In this document: positions 44,120 to 53,696 of the stretch, piece by piece
Layout of the letters: each line of letters opens with the position of its first letter
Numbering within the stretch: the first letter of the stretch is position 1
Assembly (NCBI RefSeq): GCF_013618475.1
Contig: NZ_JABJVN010000004.1
Span: 1 to 64,000 of the forward strand
Direction: 5' to 3'
Length of the DNA stretch: 64,000 bases
Origin: Saccharibacillus deserti
Lineage (GTDB): Bacteria; Bacillota; Bacilli; Paenibacillales; Paenibacillaceae
Position numbers and translations under genes: made by a program
The notes under the pieces: model-generated
Databases searched by the model: none
What the model was told of the DNA's origin: nothing
What the model saw: only the letters and a program-made list of their open reading frames with translations

Positions 44120-45391
44120 TTATATCCGGAAAGCCGTCGTCTTGTCCAGCAGTCTGCCGGTCATCCGGTTCAGCTCTTCCGAGGACGTCGAGAGTTCTTC
44201 CATAATCGCCGTTTCTTCATGGATCGAACTGGCGATCCGTTTGGCTTCTTCGGCGAACGAGGCGGCACGCTCGCTGATCTCGCCCGCATGCCGGTGCGCC
44301 TGGTCGACACGGCCGGTCTGCTGCGAAATCATGAGTTCGATACTGCGGACGGCATCGACCATCCCGTATACCGCTCCTTCCAGGCCTACAAGCTGTCCTT
44401 CCACCGCTCCGGTATGTCCCGACTCCTGCGCGACCCGTTCGCTCTGCTGCTGGATCAGCAGCACCGTATCGCGAACCTGATCCTGGATTCGCCGGATCCG
44501 CTCGCCGATCTGTCCGACCGAATCGGCGCTTTGTTCGGACAGCTTGCGAATTTCCTGGGCGACGACGGCAAAGCCCGTTCCGTGTTCGCCGGCCCGTGCC
44601 GCTTCAATCGAAGCGTTCAAAGCCAGCAGATGCGTCTGCTCGGCAATATCCCGGATCGAGCGGTTGATGATCTCGATATCCGCGGCCTCGCGTTCCAGCT
44701 TTCCTACCATTTCCTGCGAACGGACACTCGACTCGGCCAGCTCGCCGATCCCTTCGCGCAAAGCCAGGAAAATATCGCGGGTCGAACGCACCGAACCTTC
44801 CATGCTCCCGGACAATCCGATCATCTCTTCCGAGCTGCCCTGCATCCCGCGGAACGCTTCAAGCATCTCGTCGGCGTTGCGGCGGGAATTCTCGGTGGCA
44901 TGCTGCTGCCGTTCGACGCCTTCGTGAATCCGGTCGACCCCTCCGGAGATCTCTTCGATCTGCTCGGCCGCCTCGGAGATCGCGCTGCTCATCATCCGCA
45001 CATTTTCGGACGTGACTCCCGCACCCGACGCAATATCTTCGACCATATCGCGCAGGCTCCCCACCATTTGACGAAAAGCGTCATTCAGCACGGTAATCTC
45101 GTCCTGCGCGTTTCGCGTCGGAACGTCTACGGCGAGATTGCCGCCCGATACTTCGCGCGCGGTATCCGCCAGCCGTACAATAGGCCTCGTCAGAAGTCTG
45201 GAGACAAACCAACCGAGAATGCCGCTCCAGAGAACCCCCAGCAGCAAAATAATGCTCATATACAGCCAATCGGCCATCGAACGGGCAATATAAGGTTTCA
45301 AGAAGAAAATAAAAAACGCGCTTGTTGCATAAGTAACCCCGGAAATAGCGATAAATCCGGCCACCATCTTTTTCCCCAAATTCAGTTTCAT
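44120..45391 (-). CDS. Methyl-accepting chemotaxis protein without large sensor domain
   Basis: A 423-residue receptor. Two membrane segments (about 10-30 and 43-65) are separated by only about ten residues, so there is no extracellular ligand domain. A HAMP domain (about 66-118, ending [10 protein letters not shown]) and a signalling coiled coil follow, with the conserved hairpin tip [25 protein letters not shown] and [18 protein letters not shown]. It may sense membrane or cytoplasmic cues. Confidence 0.93.
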   Translation of the reverse strand: MKLNLGKKMVAGFIAISGVTYATSAFFIFFLKPYIARSMADWLYMSIILLLGVLWSGILGWFVSRLLTRPIVRLADTAREVSGGNLAVDVPTRNAQDEITVLNDAFRQMVGSLRDMVEDIASGAGVTSENVRMMSSAISEAAEQIEEISGGVDRIHEGVERQQHATENSRRNADEMLEAFRGMQGSSEEMIGLSGSMEGSVRSTRDIFLALREGIGELAESSVRSQEMVGKLEREAADIEIINRSIRDIAEQTHLLALNASIEAARAGEHGTGFAVVAQEIRKLSEQSADSVGQIGERIRRIQDQVRDTVLLIQQQSERVAQESGHTGAVEGQLVGLEGAVYGMVDAVRSIELMISQQTGRVDQAHRHAGEISERAASFAEEAKRIASSIHEETAIMEELSTSSEELNRMTGRLLDKTTAFRI

Positions 45392-45525
45392 CTGCGCGGT
45401 CCCCCACCTTTTCGATTCCGGTATGTTCCTTGCACACCCAGAGTCGGTTTTCCCATACGTACCAGCTTAACCTGAGTCGATTATCCCACATTGAACAGGC
45501 ATATTGAACCCTTTGAGCAAAAGAA

Positions 45526-45555
45526 AAAGACTCTTTCCCGAAGGAAAAAGTCTTT
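45526..45555 (-). terminator. Terminator of the polysaccharide deacetylase gene
   Basis: A 13-bp stem with one mismatch (AAAGACTCTTTCC / GGAAAAAGTCTTT) directly downstream of the gene; the minus strand continues with T5. Confidence 0.75.
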
Positions 45556-45569
45556 GGGGCTTTTCCATT

Positions 45570-46727
45570 TTACCGTTTGTCGTGCCAAAAATTTACGGGA
45601 GTCGTATTCTGGCCGATGACTTCGAACGTAAATCCTTCGCTCTTCAGCGTTTTCAAGACTTCGGGCAGAACTTGGAGCGTCGCCTTCTGATCGTGCATCA
45701 AGACGACAGGGACGGTGCCCTGCTTTTCAAGCGTATCGATCTGGTCGAGAATACTGCGCACGACTTTGGCGTGATCCGTCTGGTATTTCCAGTCTTCGGA
45801 ATCGACGTTCCAGTCCCACAAGCGGAACCCCGAAGACAGCACCTTATCGCGATAAGCCTGCTTGAAATAAGGCTTGCTGCCGTAAGGGGTACGAATCAGC
45901 GTCGTTTTGACGCCGGCCGCCTTGTACAGCATCTCGCTATCCTGCTTCATTTCCGCCAGCGCGGATGCCGGGGAAGCGTAAAACTTGTCTTTGACATGAG
46001 TCATGCCGTGCAGACCCGCCGCATTGCCGGAATCGACCAGACGTTTGACGGATTTCGGATAAGACGCGACATTCGGTCCAAGCATGAAAAAGGTGCCTTT
46101 GGCTTCATACTTCTGCAGAATATCGAGCAGTTCGTTCGTATGGGCGGTCGGACCGTCGTCAAAAGTCAGATAGATCGGCTTCGCGGAGACCGGTTTGACG
46201 GTCTGCGGCTTCTCTTCCGTCTTGCCGCGGTCTTGGCTTTTCAGTACCGCCCGGTTCCGGTCGACGAAACTTTGCAGGCTGAGCAGCTGTTTGCCGCTCG
46301 TAATCCGCACCAGCGGCACGCTGGAATCGTACGCGATCCCGAAGTTGAACGTTCCTTTGAGCAGAGAGACGGGAATCATCGTGCGGCCCGCACTGACATA
46401 GGTCTTGAGCGCAACGGTCTTGGATCCGCTGACCGCCTGCTGCTTGCCCGGAACGATCACGATACTGTGCTTGCTGCCCTCCAAGACAATCCTCTCGGTC
46501 GTTCCGCCTACCTTGAGGTGCAGCTGCTGTGAAGTTTCGCGCAGAGGCACGTACAAGGAACCTGCGTTGATCTCCGCCTTGATCCCGGTAAGCTCGTCGT
46601 TGTACCCAACTGGAACCTGTTTTGCGCCGGCCGCTTCCGTCCGCGGCGCCGCTGCCAGCAGCAGCACGGCGATCAGGGCGACCAGGCCTCCTTTTTTCCA
46701 TACATTCCGCCAATCGAACTTTTCCAT
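45570..46727 (-). CDS. Secreted polysaccharide deacetylase with copper-amine-oxidase-like N-domain
   Basis: A 385-residue exported protein. After a signal peptide (about 1-33, APRTEAAGA) comes a Cu_amine_oxidN1-type domain (about 40-155; LYVPLRETSQQL, RTMIPVSLL), common in Paenibacillaceae envelope proteins. The NodB domain (about 185-385) keeps the active set: TFDDGP, H-x3-H in HGMTH, RTPYG and LMHD. It probably removes N-acetyl groups from peptidoglycan or another wall glycan. ATG 46727 has GGAGG 9 nt upstream. Confidence 0.9.
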   Translation of the reverse strand: MEKFDWRNVWKKGGLVALIAVLLLAAAPRTEAAGAKQVPVGYNDELTGIKAEINAGSLYVPLRETSQQLHLKVGGTTERIVLEGSKHSIVIVPGKQQAVSGSKTVALKTYVSAGRTMIPVSLLKGTFNFGIAYDSSVPLVRITSGKQLLSLQSFVDRNRAVLKSQDRGKTEEKPQTVKPVSAKPIYLTFDDGPTAHTNELLDILQKYEAKGTFFMLGPNVASYPKSVKRLVDSGNAAGLHGMTHVKDKFYASPASALAEMKQDSEMLYKAAGVKTTLIRTPYGSKPYFKQAYRDKVLSSGFRLWDWNVDSEDWKYQTDHAKVVRSILDQIDTLEKQGTVPVVLMHDQKATLQVLPEVLKTLKSEGFTFEVIGQNTTPVNFWHDKR

Positions 46728-47233
46728 CTCCACTAACCTCCGTTTTTTTCCGGTGGGACGGTCCAATCCTGTCTGTCGACAGCCGCCGCTCCGGATACTA
46801 CGGAATTTTCATACGGGTACCGCCCTGCTTAAGCCCGGTTCCAACTCCTGCCTTCCAGTATAGGGATAAGAGAGAAACGATGTCTTTACACCGCGGTTAA
46901 AAAAAGTTACAGATTATTAGAATTTCCGCGTTTTTTCGCTATAGCAATAAATAGTCGAATAGTCCTACCTATTTATCGAGCTAGCATTGCGATTTCCTAT
47001 TCACGATTGAAAATAATTTTCCGAAATATCTAATAGACACAAGTTAGACACTTGATAAAACGAAAACGAAGACCACCGGCCGCTCGTAACCCCGGCACGC
47101 AAACCCGCATTTTCCTTGCTTTCATTCTTTTCATTCTTAAATTCATATGTAAAAAAAGATTTAAGGAAAAATTAATGAACATTTTGTGAAAATGTGATAT
47201 TGTAAATTTACATTCATAAAGAGGTGACCCAAC
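46728..47233. other. Intergenic region, AT-rich
   Basis: A 500-nt divergent control region with low GC and long A/T tracts, especially 46900-47230. It should hold the promoters of the deacetylase and of the small gene at 47234. I see no RNA or gene. Confidence 0.5.
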
Positions 47234-47539
47234 ATGCCAATGCAAAACCGTGTCCAAGAACTGAGAGAACTGCTTCCGTCGGAACATAAGGGTATTTCGT
47301 ACTACGTGGAGCATGCCTTCCAGTCGATCGACCAACTCGTAGAGAAACACCGCTGCGACAACGCCGCCCTTGCCATTTACGGAGACCGGATTAACGGAAA
47401 CGAAGAACGCGTCTATTTCGATACAGTCTCGCAGATCAAAGCCGAACTGCTGCAAACTTTGGAAAAAACCGTACAGGACGCTCTTCATACCGGAGACAAG
47501 CACTGGAGCAAGCATTATAAAGACGGGATCAAAGGCTGA
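47234..47539 (+). CDS. Small hypothetical protein
   Basis: A 101-residue, mostly helical protein (YYVEHAFQSIDQLVEKH; DTVSQIKAELLQTLEKTVQDAL). No family recognised. GAGGTG lies 9-10 nt before the ATG at 47234; ATG 47240 is an alternative. A long AT-rich leader and a following terminator support a single-gene transcript. Confidence 0.75.
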   Translation: MPMQNRVQELRELLPSEHKGISYYVEHAFQSIDQLVEKHRCDNAALAIYGDRINGNEERVYFDTVSQIKAELLQTLEKTVQDALHTGDKHWSKHYKDGIKG

Positions 47540-47573
47540 TTATTATACACAGGCGTCTCCGTCGTTTACCGGA

Positions 47574-47621
47574 AAAAGAGACCTGATTTCCAACCTTGTC
47601 GTTGGAACTTGGGTCTCTTTT
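47574..47621 (+). terminator. Terminator after the small gene
   Basis: A 10-bp stem (AAAAGAGACC / GGTCTCTTTT) with an inner TTCCAAC/GTTGGAA stem. Confidence 0.8.
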
Positions 47622-47732
47622 GTTTGTTTGTCCGCATCCGGTTACGACAAATGTCAAAAATTTAAGAATTCCGACGAAATGCCAAATCGGGACGGAACCC
47701 GCCAATCTTCCCGGGACTTTTTACCCTTAAAG

Positions 47733-47764
47733 CAAAAAAACGCGGAGCCCTTAGGCTCCGCGTT
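47733..47764 (-). terminator. Terminator of the MHYT-GGDEF-EAL gene
   Basis: An 11-bp stem (47739-47749 / 47754-47764, CGCGGAGCC) overlapping the stop codon region, followed on the minus strand by a T run. Confidence 0.85.
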
Positions 47765-50192
47765 CTGTTGTATGCTCGTCTTCTTCGGATGGGGCTGCGA
47801 ACAAGGCGGCGGGCGGAACAGGGCGGCTGAAGTAGTAGCCCTGAAACTCCAAACACCGCTGCCCGGTCAGAATCGCCAGCTGGCCTTCGGTCTCGATCCC
47901 TTCGGCAATCACGTCCATTCCCAGGCTGTACGCCATGGCGATGATCGTCGTGACGATCGCCCGTTCGCTTCCGCTTTCTTCCAGCTTCATGACGAAAGAA
48001 CGATCGATTTTGAGACGGCTGATCGGCAGCGTACTCAAATAACTGAGCGAGCTGTAACCGGTGCCGAAATCGTCGAGACTCAGACGGATCCCAAGGCGGC
48101 TCAGACGGTTCATAATCCCGATCGAAGCCGCAGCGTCCATCATCATGCTTTCCGTAATTTCAAGTTCCAGGTATTTCGCTTCGAGACCCGTCTCCACCAG
48201 TATGCGTTCGACTTCGAATTCCAGATCGGGCTGGTGAAACTGCTGCATGGACAGATTGACCGAGACCGGGACCCGGGCCCGGCCTTCGTCGTGCCAGGAT
48301 TTGGCCTGCCGGCAGGCTTCTCTGAGTACCCAGCGTCCGATATCCATAATCAGTCCCGTTTCTTCCGCAATCGGCACGAATCTGCCTGGCGGAACCATGC
48401 CGCGCACCGGATGGTGCCAGCGCAGCAGCGCTTCCATGCCGATCAGCTCGCGGCCGGGCATCCGGTACTGCGGCTGGTAATAGACTTCCAGCTCGCCGCG
48501 TTCGATGGCTTTGCGCAGATCGGCTTCGATCTCGATCTTGAACAGCAGTTCTTCGTCAAGATCCGCCGAGTAGAACCGATGCCCGTTTTTACCGCCTCGT
48601 TTGACTTCATACATGGCGGAATCGGCATTCTTGATCAGCTCTTCCCGGCTCTCCCCATGTTCCGGATACAAAGCGATCCCGATACTTGCGCTGACGTAGA
48701 AATCGTTGTCTTTGAGCGTATACGGAATCTGGATAATCGAGACGATCCGCTGCGCAAGGCGGGCCACTTCCTCGACCGACGAGAACGAATGAACCATCAG
48801 GGCGAATTCGTCTCCGCCCATCCGCGACAGCGAAGCTTTGTCCGCATCGATCACTTCCGCGATCCGCTGCGCGACTTTTTGCAGAAACGCATCGCCGTAA
48901 GCGTGGCCGAGCGAATCGTTGATCATTTTGAATCGGTCGATATCGAGCACCATGACAGCCAGCCGTCCGCTTCCCTGCAGCTCTTCGATCTTCTCGTGCA
49001 CGATCGAATCGAACTGCCGCCGGTTGGGCAGACTCGTCAGCTCGTCGTGATAGGCCAGATGCTCGATTTGCGCCTGCGCTTTTTTCTGCTGGCTGATATC
49101 GCGGACGATAATATGCGTGCCGGTCATTTCGTTGTCCAAATTGACGGGCACGCTTACGACGCCCAAATGAATCGGCTGCCCGTTCGGATGCAGAATCCGC
49201 GTCTCGTACGCGAGCGCCTTGGATCGAAAAGCTTCTCCATGCCGAATCTGCGCTTCGCGATAAGATTCCGTATCGAAAAACCGCTGCAGCACCGCGACCG
49301 GCCGCCCCACGAAGTCTTCCCTTTTCGATCCGGTCATTTCCAGGGCGGCCGTGTTGAGATCGATAATCTCGCCCGACGTGCTGATGGTGATGATCCCGTC
49401 GACGTTGTTCTCATACAGCGCCCGGTACCATTTTTCCTGCCTGCGGATCATTTTGTCTTTTTGAGTCAGACGGCCGTTGATAAATGCCCCGTAGATGGTG
49501 ACCGCAATCAGCAGCAGACTGCTCAATGCAATAATCAGCGCCAGGGTATGCGTGTCGACCCGGTCGCTGCCGATCGCGGAAGCCTGGTGCTCATGCACGT
49601 GGAAATGTGCCGCCGCCATTCCGGTATAGTGCATGCCGGCGATTGCCGCGCCCATAATCAAAGAACTCGCCCATTTGTAGAGGGTACGGCTGCCTTCTTC
49701 CCGGAGCCTGCGCATAAGGCCCAGCGCCGCCATCGAAGCGGTAATGGCGATGACCACCGACAACGTAACGAGTTTCGGATCATAGCTGATCTTCATCGCC
49801 ATCGCGGCCATGCCCGTATAATGCATATCGACCACGCCCGAAGCGAGCAGCAGTCCGCCGACGAGCAGCGGCCTCAGTGTCAGCCGGCTTCGGGTAACGG
49901 TCCAAAGCGCAATAAAGGATACGAATACCGGCACGACCATGGATACGATCACCAGCGGGATATTGTAGGTCATCGGCATCGGCAGCTGCAAAGCAAGCAT
50001 CCCGACAAAATGCATGGACCAGATGCCGATCCCCATCGATCCGGCCCCGCCGGCCAGCAAGAAAGCACGCAGGCGTCCGTGGGCCAGATGAATTCTTCCC
50101 GACAGATTCAGGGCCGAATAGGAGGCGAGAACCGAAACGATGCAGGAGACAAGCACTAATCCCAAGTTGTAAGAGCCCTGTACGGTTTCCAT
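47751..50192 (-). CDS. MHYT-PAS-GGDEF-EAL c-di-GMP protein
   Basis: An 813-residue membrane protein. The N-terminus (about 1-240) has seven membrane segments with MHY-type motifs (MHFVGM, MHYTGMAAMAM, MHYTGMAAAH), a proposed sensor of O2, CO or NO through copper. A PAS domain (about 255-370) precedes GGDEF (about 375-540, motif GGDEF, no RxxD inhibition site) and EAL (about 550-805). EAL residues are kept: EALLRW, VNLSMQQF, LEITES, DDFGTGYSSLSYL and KIDRSF. So it is likely an active phosphodiesterase, with the cyclase domain perhaps also active or GTP-sensing. Its start has AGGAGGAG. Confidence 0.93.
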   Translation of the reverse strand: METVQGSYNLGLVLVSCIVSVLASYSALNLSGRIHLAHGRLRAFLLAGGAGSMGIGIWSMHFVGMLALQLPMPMTYNIPLVIVSMVVPVFVSFIALWTVTRSRLTLRPLLVGGLLLASGVVDMHYTGMAAMAMKISYDPKLVTLSVVIAITASMAALGLMRRLREEGSRTLYKWASSLIMGAAIAGMHYTGMAAAHFHVHEHQASAIGSDRVDTHTLALIIALSSLLLIAVTIYGAFINGRLTQKDKMIRRQEKWYRALYENNVDGIITISTSGEIIDLNTAALEMTGSKREDFVGRPVAVLQRFFDTESYREAQIRHGEAFRSKALAYETRILHPNGQPIHLGVVSVPVNLDNEMTGTHIIVRDISQQKKAQAQIEHLAYHDELTSLPNRRQFDSIVHEKIEELQGSGRLAVMVLDIDRFKMINDSLGHAYGDAFLQKVAQRIAEVIDADKASLSRMGGDEFALMVHSFSSVEEVARLAQRIVSIIQIPYTLKDNDFYVSASIGIALYPEHGESREELIKNADSAMYEVKRGGKNGHRFYSADLDEELLFKIEIEADLRKAIERGELEVYYQPQYRMPGRELIGMEALLRWHHPVRGMVPPGRFVPIAEETGLIMDIGRWVLREACRQAKSWHDEGRARVPVSVNLSMQQFHQPDLEFEVERILVETGLEAKYLELEITESMMMDAAASIGIMNRLSRLGIRLSLDDFGTGYSSLSYLSTLPISRLKIDRSFVMKLEESGSERAIVTTIIAMAYSLGMDVIAEGIETEGQLAILTGQRCLEFQGYYFSRPVPPAALFAAPSEEDEHTTERGA

Positions 50193-50289
50193 GTGCTCCT
50201 CCTTTCCGACTCATAGTTAGAGAGTATATCGGCAGAAACCGGCTTTCCCGACAGAAAAATCCCAAAAAATTGTCCGGTCGTTCCCGCGG

Positions 50290-50802
50290 TCAACCTTCCT
50301 CTTCCAAAAAAAGCCGGAGCTCGGTATAAATGTCCACAATTTCCCTCAGCGGCATACGCACTAGCCCGCTGGACGAAGGCGCGACAAAATCGATCACTCC
50401 GTCGACGGCGGACTCTTTCTGGAAGCCCCAGGCCGCCCGTTTGCGGCCGGTAAATTCGGTATATACGCCTTTGCCCACGTAACAGGCGACTTGGGGCAGG
50501 CAGTTCGCCAGCTTGCCGCGCAGGATCTCGCGGCCTTCCCTGTATTCCTCCCGGCCGATGTCGTCGATCCCCCGCGTCGGACGGGCCACGATATTCGTGA
50601 AGCCATAACCGAGCTTCAGCAGCTCGCCGTCTTCTTCGGGGCCATAGCGCCTTGGAGTCAGGCCCGAGTCTTCAAGAATCCGCCAGAACCGGTTGCGCGG
50701 ATTCGCGTAATGATGCCCGGTCTCCCCCGAACGCAGGCTGGGATTGAAGCCGATAAACAGAACGGACAGTCCGCTGTCCAGATGATCGTGGATTTCCGGC
50801 AT
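50290..50802 (-). CDS. mug: Mismatch-specific uracil/thymine DNA glycosylase (Mug)
   Basis: A 170-residue DNA repair enzyme of the Mug/TDG group in the uracil-DNA glycosylase superfamily. Motif 1 is GFNPSLRSGETGHHYANPRNRFW and the later motif is APSSSGL, typical of Mug. It removes uracil or ethenocytosine from G mismatches. It stands alone, divergent from mqnB. Confidence 0.9.
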   Translation of the reverse strand: MPEIHDHLDSGLSVLFIGFNPSLRSGETGHHYANPRNRFWRILEDSGLTPRRYGPEEDGELLKLGYGFTNIVARPTRGIDDIGREEYREGREILRGKLANCLPQVACYVGKGVYTEFTGRKRAAWGFQKESAVDGVIDFVAPSSSGLVRMPLREIVDIYTELRLFLEEEG

Positions 50803-50944
50803 GGGATCGGATTCCTTCCTTCTTCGGCTTGGATACGAACGCCGAGGCTCGCTTTACAAGTCCTTATTTTAGCGGTAACGTAAATAAAGTTACTTCAAAT
50901 ATTTATTAATGGAAACGCATTTCATTATACAAGGAGTCGATTCT

Positions 50945-51646
50945 ATGCACCAGCCGAATCCATACGGCCAGGAACCCGCGGATCCGATCGTTCGATCCGC
51001 CCCGAAAGTCCTTATCGTCACGGCCGTCGAAGCGGAACGCCTGGCGGTTCTCGAAGGGCTCGCGGACGATCCCCGCTTCGACGTGATCGCCGCCGGCGTC
51101 GGCACGGCGGCAGCGGCGGCAGGTACAGCCGCCGCCCTCGCGCGCGGACACTACCTGCGCGCGGTCAGTGCCGGCATCGCCGGAGGCTTCGCCGGCACGG
51201 CGGAGATCGGCTCGCTTGTTGTCGCGAGCCGCATGGTTGCGGCCGACCTGGGCTCGGACAGCCCAGACGGCTTTATTTCCGTGGACGAGCTGGGCTTCGG
51301 CTCGTCCGTGATTCCGGCCGAGTCCGACGTCTCGGCCGCTTTGGCCGGCGCGCTGCGCGGCGCCGGCCTCGAGGCGCGCCTCGGCCCGGTGCTGACGGTC
51401 GCGACGGCGACCGGTACGCTTGAGGGCGCGCAGGCGCTGGCCGCGCGCGTGCCCGGCGCGGCGGCCGAAGGCATGGAAGGCTTCGGCGTCGCGGAGGCCG
51501 CCCGGCAGTTCGGGCTGCCCGCGCTGGAGCTGCGGGCAATCTCGAACGCGGTCGGTCCCCGCGACCGCGGCGCCTGGAAGATCGGCGAAGCGCTGGGTGC
51601 GCTTCGCACGGCAAGTTCACTATTACCGGAGGTGTTTTTCGCTTGA
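50945..51646 (+). CDS. mqnB: Futalosine hydrolase
   Basis: A 233-residue enzyme of the nucleoside phosphorylase/hydrolase fold that splits futalosine to hypoxanthine and dehypoxanthine futalosine. It has VTAVEAER at the start, AGVGTAAAAAGTAAAL, SAGIAGGF and EGMEGFGVAEAA, and RAISNAVGPRD near the end. ATG 50945 has AAGGAG 8 nt upstream and is preferred to ATG 50909. It overlaps mqnD by 4 nt (TTGA). Confidence 0.92.
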   Translation: MHQPNPYGQEPADPIVRSAPKVLIVTAVEAERLAVLEGLADDPRFDVIAAGVGTAAAAAGTAAALARGHYLRAVSAGIAGGFAGTAEIGSLVVASRMVAADLGSDSPDGFISVDELGFGSSVIPAESDVSAALAGALRGAGLEARLGPVLTVATATGTLEGAQALAARVPGAAAEGMEGFGVAEAARQFGLPALELRAISNAVGPRDRGAWKIGEALGALRTASSLLPEVFFA

Positions 51647-52482
51647 AGATCGCATTTTCCCCCTGTCCCAACGATACATTCGTGTTTCATGCCCTGGCGC
51701 ACGGCCTGATCGAAGGCGCACCGGAACTTGAAGTCACTTATGCCGATATCGATATCACCAACAACTGGGCCGCCGCAGGCGAAGGTCCGGAAGTCATGAA
51801 GATTTCCTATGCCGCCCTGCCCTGGATTCTGAAGGAGTACTCGCTGATTCCGTGCGGCGGAGCGCTCGGCCGCGGCTGCGGACCGCTTGTGCTGACCCAA
51901 GGCTCCGCCGCGCCCGGCGACCTGTCCGGCAAGCGTATTGCCGTACCGAGCGAGCGCTCGACCGCCTACCTGCTGTTCCGCTTATGGGCGGCTCAGGCCA
52001 TTCCGGGCGGGATCGGCGAAGTCGTGGTCATGCCGTTCGACAAGATTATGCCGGCCGTACAGAGCGGCGAGATCGATGCGGGCCTCGTGATTCACGAAGC
52101 GCGCTTCACTTACCAGAATTACGGCCTGCACAAGCTCGCCGATCTGGGCGACTGGTGGGAAAGCGACACCGGACTTCCGATTCCGCTCGGCGCGATTATC
52201 GCCAAACGAGGCAGCGTCGATGCCCGCTCCGTCACGCGGTGGGTGCGCGCTTCCGTCGAATACGCCTGGGCCCATCCCGAAGCCTCGCGCGCTTATGTGC
52301 TGGAGCACGCGCAGGAGATGGATTCGGCCGTCGCCGATTCGCATATCGCACTCTATGTCAACGAATTCACCGCGGATCTGGGCGAAGACGGCTATGCGGC
52401 GATCCGTTCGCTGCTGGTCCGCGCCGCCCGCGAAGGCCTGGTGCCTTCTTTTGACGAGAAGCTGCTTGAACCGGGCGATTAA
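51643..52482 (+). CDS. mqnD: 1,4-dihydroxy-6-naphthoate synthase
   Basis: A 279-residue enzyme of the futalosine menaquinone route, turning cyclic dehypoxanthine futalosine into 1,4-dihydroxy-6-naphthoate. It has the family start KIAFSPCPNDTFVFHAL, ADIDITNNWA, KISYAALPWI and GLVIHEARFTY. The TTG start overlaps the mqnB stop. mqnA, mqnC and mqnE must lie elsewhere. Confidence 0.95.
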   Translation: MKIAFSPCPNDTFVFHALAHGLIEGAPELEVTYADIDITNNWAAAGEGPEVMKISYAALPWILKEYSLIPCGGALGRGCGPLVLTQGSAAPGDLSGKRIAVPSERSTAYLLFRLWAAQAIPGGIGEVVVMPFDKIMPAVQSGEIDAGLVIHEARFTYQNYGLHKLADLGDWWESDTGLPIPLGAIIAKRGSVDARSVTRWVRASVEYAWAHPEASRAYVLEHAQEMDSAVADSHIALYVNEFTADLGEDGYAAIRSLLVRAAREGLVPSFDEKLLEPGD

Positions 52483-52524
52483 GGCCGATTCATCCTTATA
52501 AGAACTCGCTCCATGCCAACCGAT

Positions 52525-52563
52525 AAAGACGCCCGACTTCACTAAGAAAAGTCGGGCGTCTTT
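52525..52563 (+). terminator. Terminator after mqnBD
   Basis: A perfect 13-bp stem (52525-52537 / 52551-52563, GACGCCCGAC core) ending in T3 plus ATTC. Confidence 0.8.
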
Positions 52564-52740
52564 ATTCTTGTCGCGAATTGCAGATCGTTTCGAAATGAAA
52601 AGATACTTCCCCTGCCCAAGAATAAAACTTTTTTTGAGGAAGTTATCAAGTTCTGTAGCCGCCGCGTTCGTTTACGGGTAACAATAATCATTGCTGGCGT
52701 ATACATAGGCTTTATTCAAGTTCAACGGTAAAGCGAGGTT

Positions 52741-53631
52741 ATGCGATTGTTCACCCTTATCACGGCAAAGCTGATGCGCCTCCTGCCCAATCGGGCCAAA
52801 AAGCGGCCTATGCTCCCTTTTGAGCCGGTGAAAAAGAAAAAAGAGAGGCAGGTCGACACATCCGTAAAACCTGCGGATCTCTCTCTCTACTATCCCCTGC
52901 AAGCCGAAGCGAAGAAGTTTCCGGTTTACGTGAATTTTCATGGTGGAGCTTTTATCATGCATGAAAAAGAAATGGATGATCCCTACTGCCGCTACCTGGC
53001 CAACCGGACCGGCTGCGTGGTCGTGAACGTGGATTATGCAAAAGCACCCGAGCATCCTTTTCCAAAACCGCTTGAACAAATCTACGAAGTGTTTCGGTGG
53101 CTGAAGCAAAACGCCGACGATTTGAATATCGACGCGGCGAAAATGATGGTCGGCGGACAAAGTTCAGGCGGCAATCTGGCTGCTGCTCTCTGTCTGCATC
53201 TGGAAGAAAAAAAGGAGCGGCAGCCGCTGCTGCAGGTGCTGTCCTGCCCGATGCTGGATTTTGCTACGCCGTATGCGGATAAACCGGAAACGGATAAATG
53301 GCGTGCCCGATATCCCCAGGTCGCCCATTTTCTGAACCTGTGCTACGTACCGGGCAAAGGCCAGGCGGAGCATCCTCTCGCTTCTCCGGTTCGCGCCGCT
53401 CTAAGCGGCCGATTGGCTTCCGCCCTTATTCTCATCGCGGAGGACGATGCATTCAGACCGGAAGCGGAATATTATGCGAAGAAACTGACAGAAGCCGGAG
53501 TCGAGGTTGAGTCGAAAATATTCAAAGACTGCAAACATTCTTTTACACATTTCGGTCCAAAAGAAAAAGCGGAAGAAGCCTGGAAAATGGTCGCATCCGC
53601 CATCAGGGAAGCGGCAGGAAGATCGACCTAA
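52741..53631 (+). CDS. Alpha/beta hydrolase of the hormone-sensitive-lipase type
   Basis: A 296-residue esterase. The HSL oxyanion motif is NFHGGAF, the nucleophile elbow GQSSGG, and late Asp and His lie in EDDAFRPEAE and CKHSFTH. The first 20 residues are hydrophobic/basic and may be a membrane anchor. It starts the plus-strand run leading to crtP, 65 nt before that gene, and could act on carotenoid esters, but this is only context. The ribosome site is weak. Confidence 0.8.
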   Translation: MRLFTLITAKLMRLLPNRAKKRPMLPFEPVKKKKERQVDTSVKPADLSLYYPLQAEAKKFPVYVNFHGGAFIMHEKEMDDPYCRYLANRTGCVVVNVDYAKAPEHPFPKPLEQIYEVFRWLKQNADDLNIDAAKMMVGGQSSGGNLAAALCLHLEEKKERQPLLQVLSCPMLDFATPYADKPETDKWRARYPQVAHFLNLCYVPGKGQAEHPLASPVRAALSGRLASALILIAEDDAFRPEAEYYAKKLTEAGVEVESKIFKDCKHSFTHFGPKEKAEEAWKMVASAIREAAGRST

Positions 53632-53696
53632 GGCGCATAGCGGCTTGGCGTAAGAATGAAACCCATTTTGGATTGAGAGAAGGAGCAAACCGACAA

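Noticed and set aside
47370-50159. A 929-codon plus-strand open frame
   Set aside because: Shadow of the MHYT-PAS-GGDEF-EAL gene, rich in His and Arg as antisense frames of GC-rich genes are.
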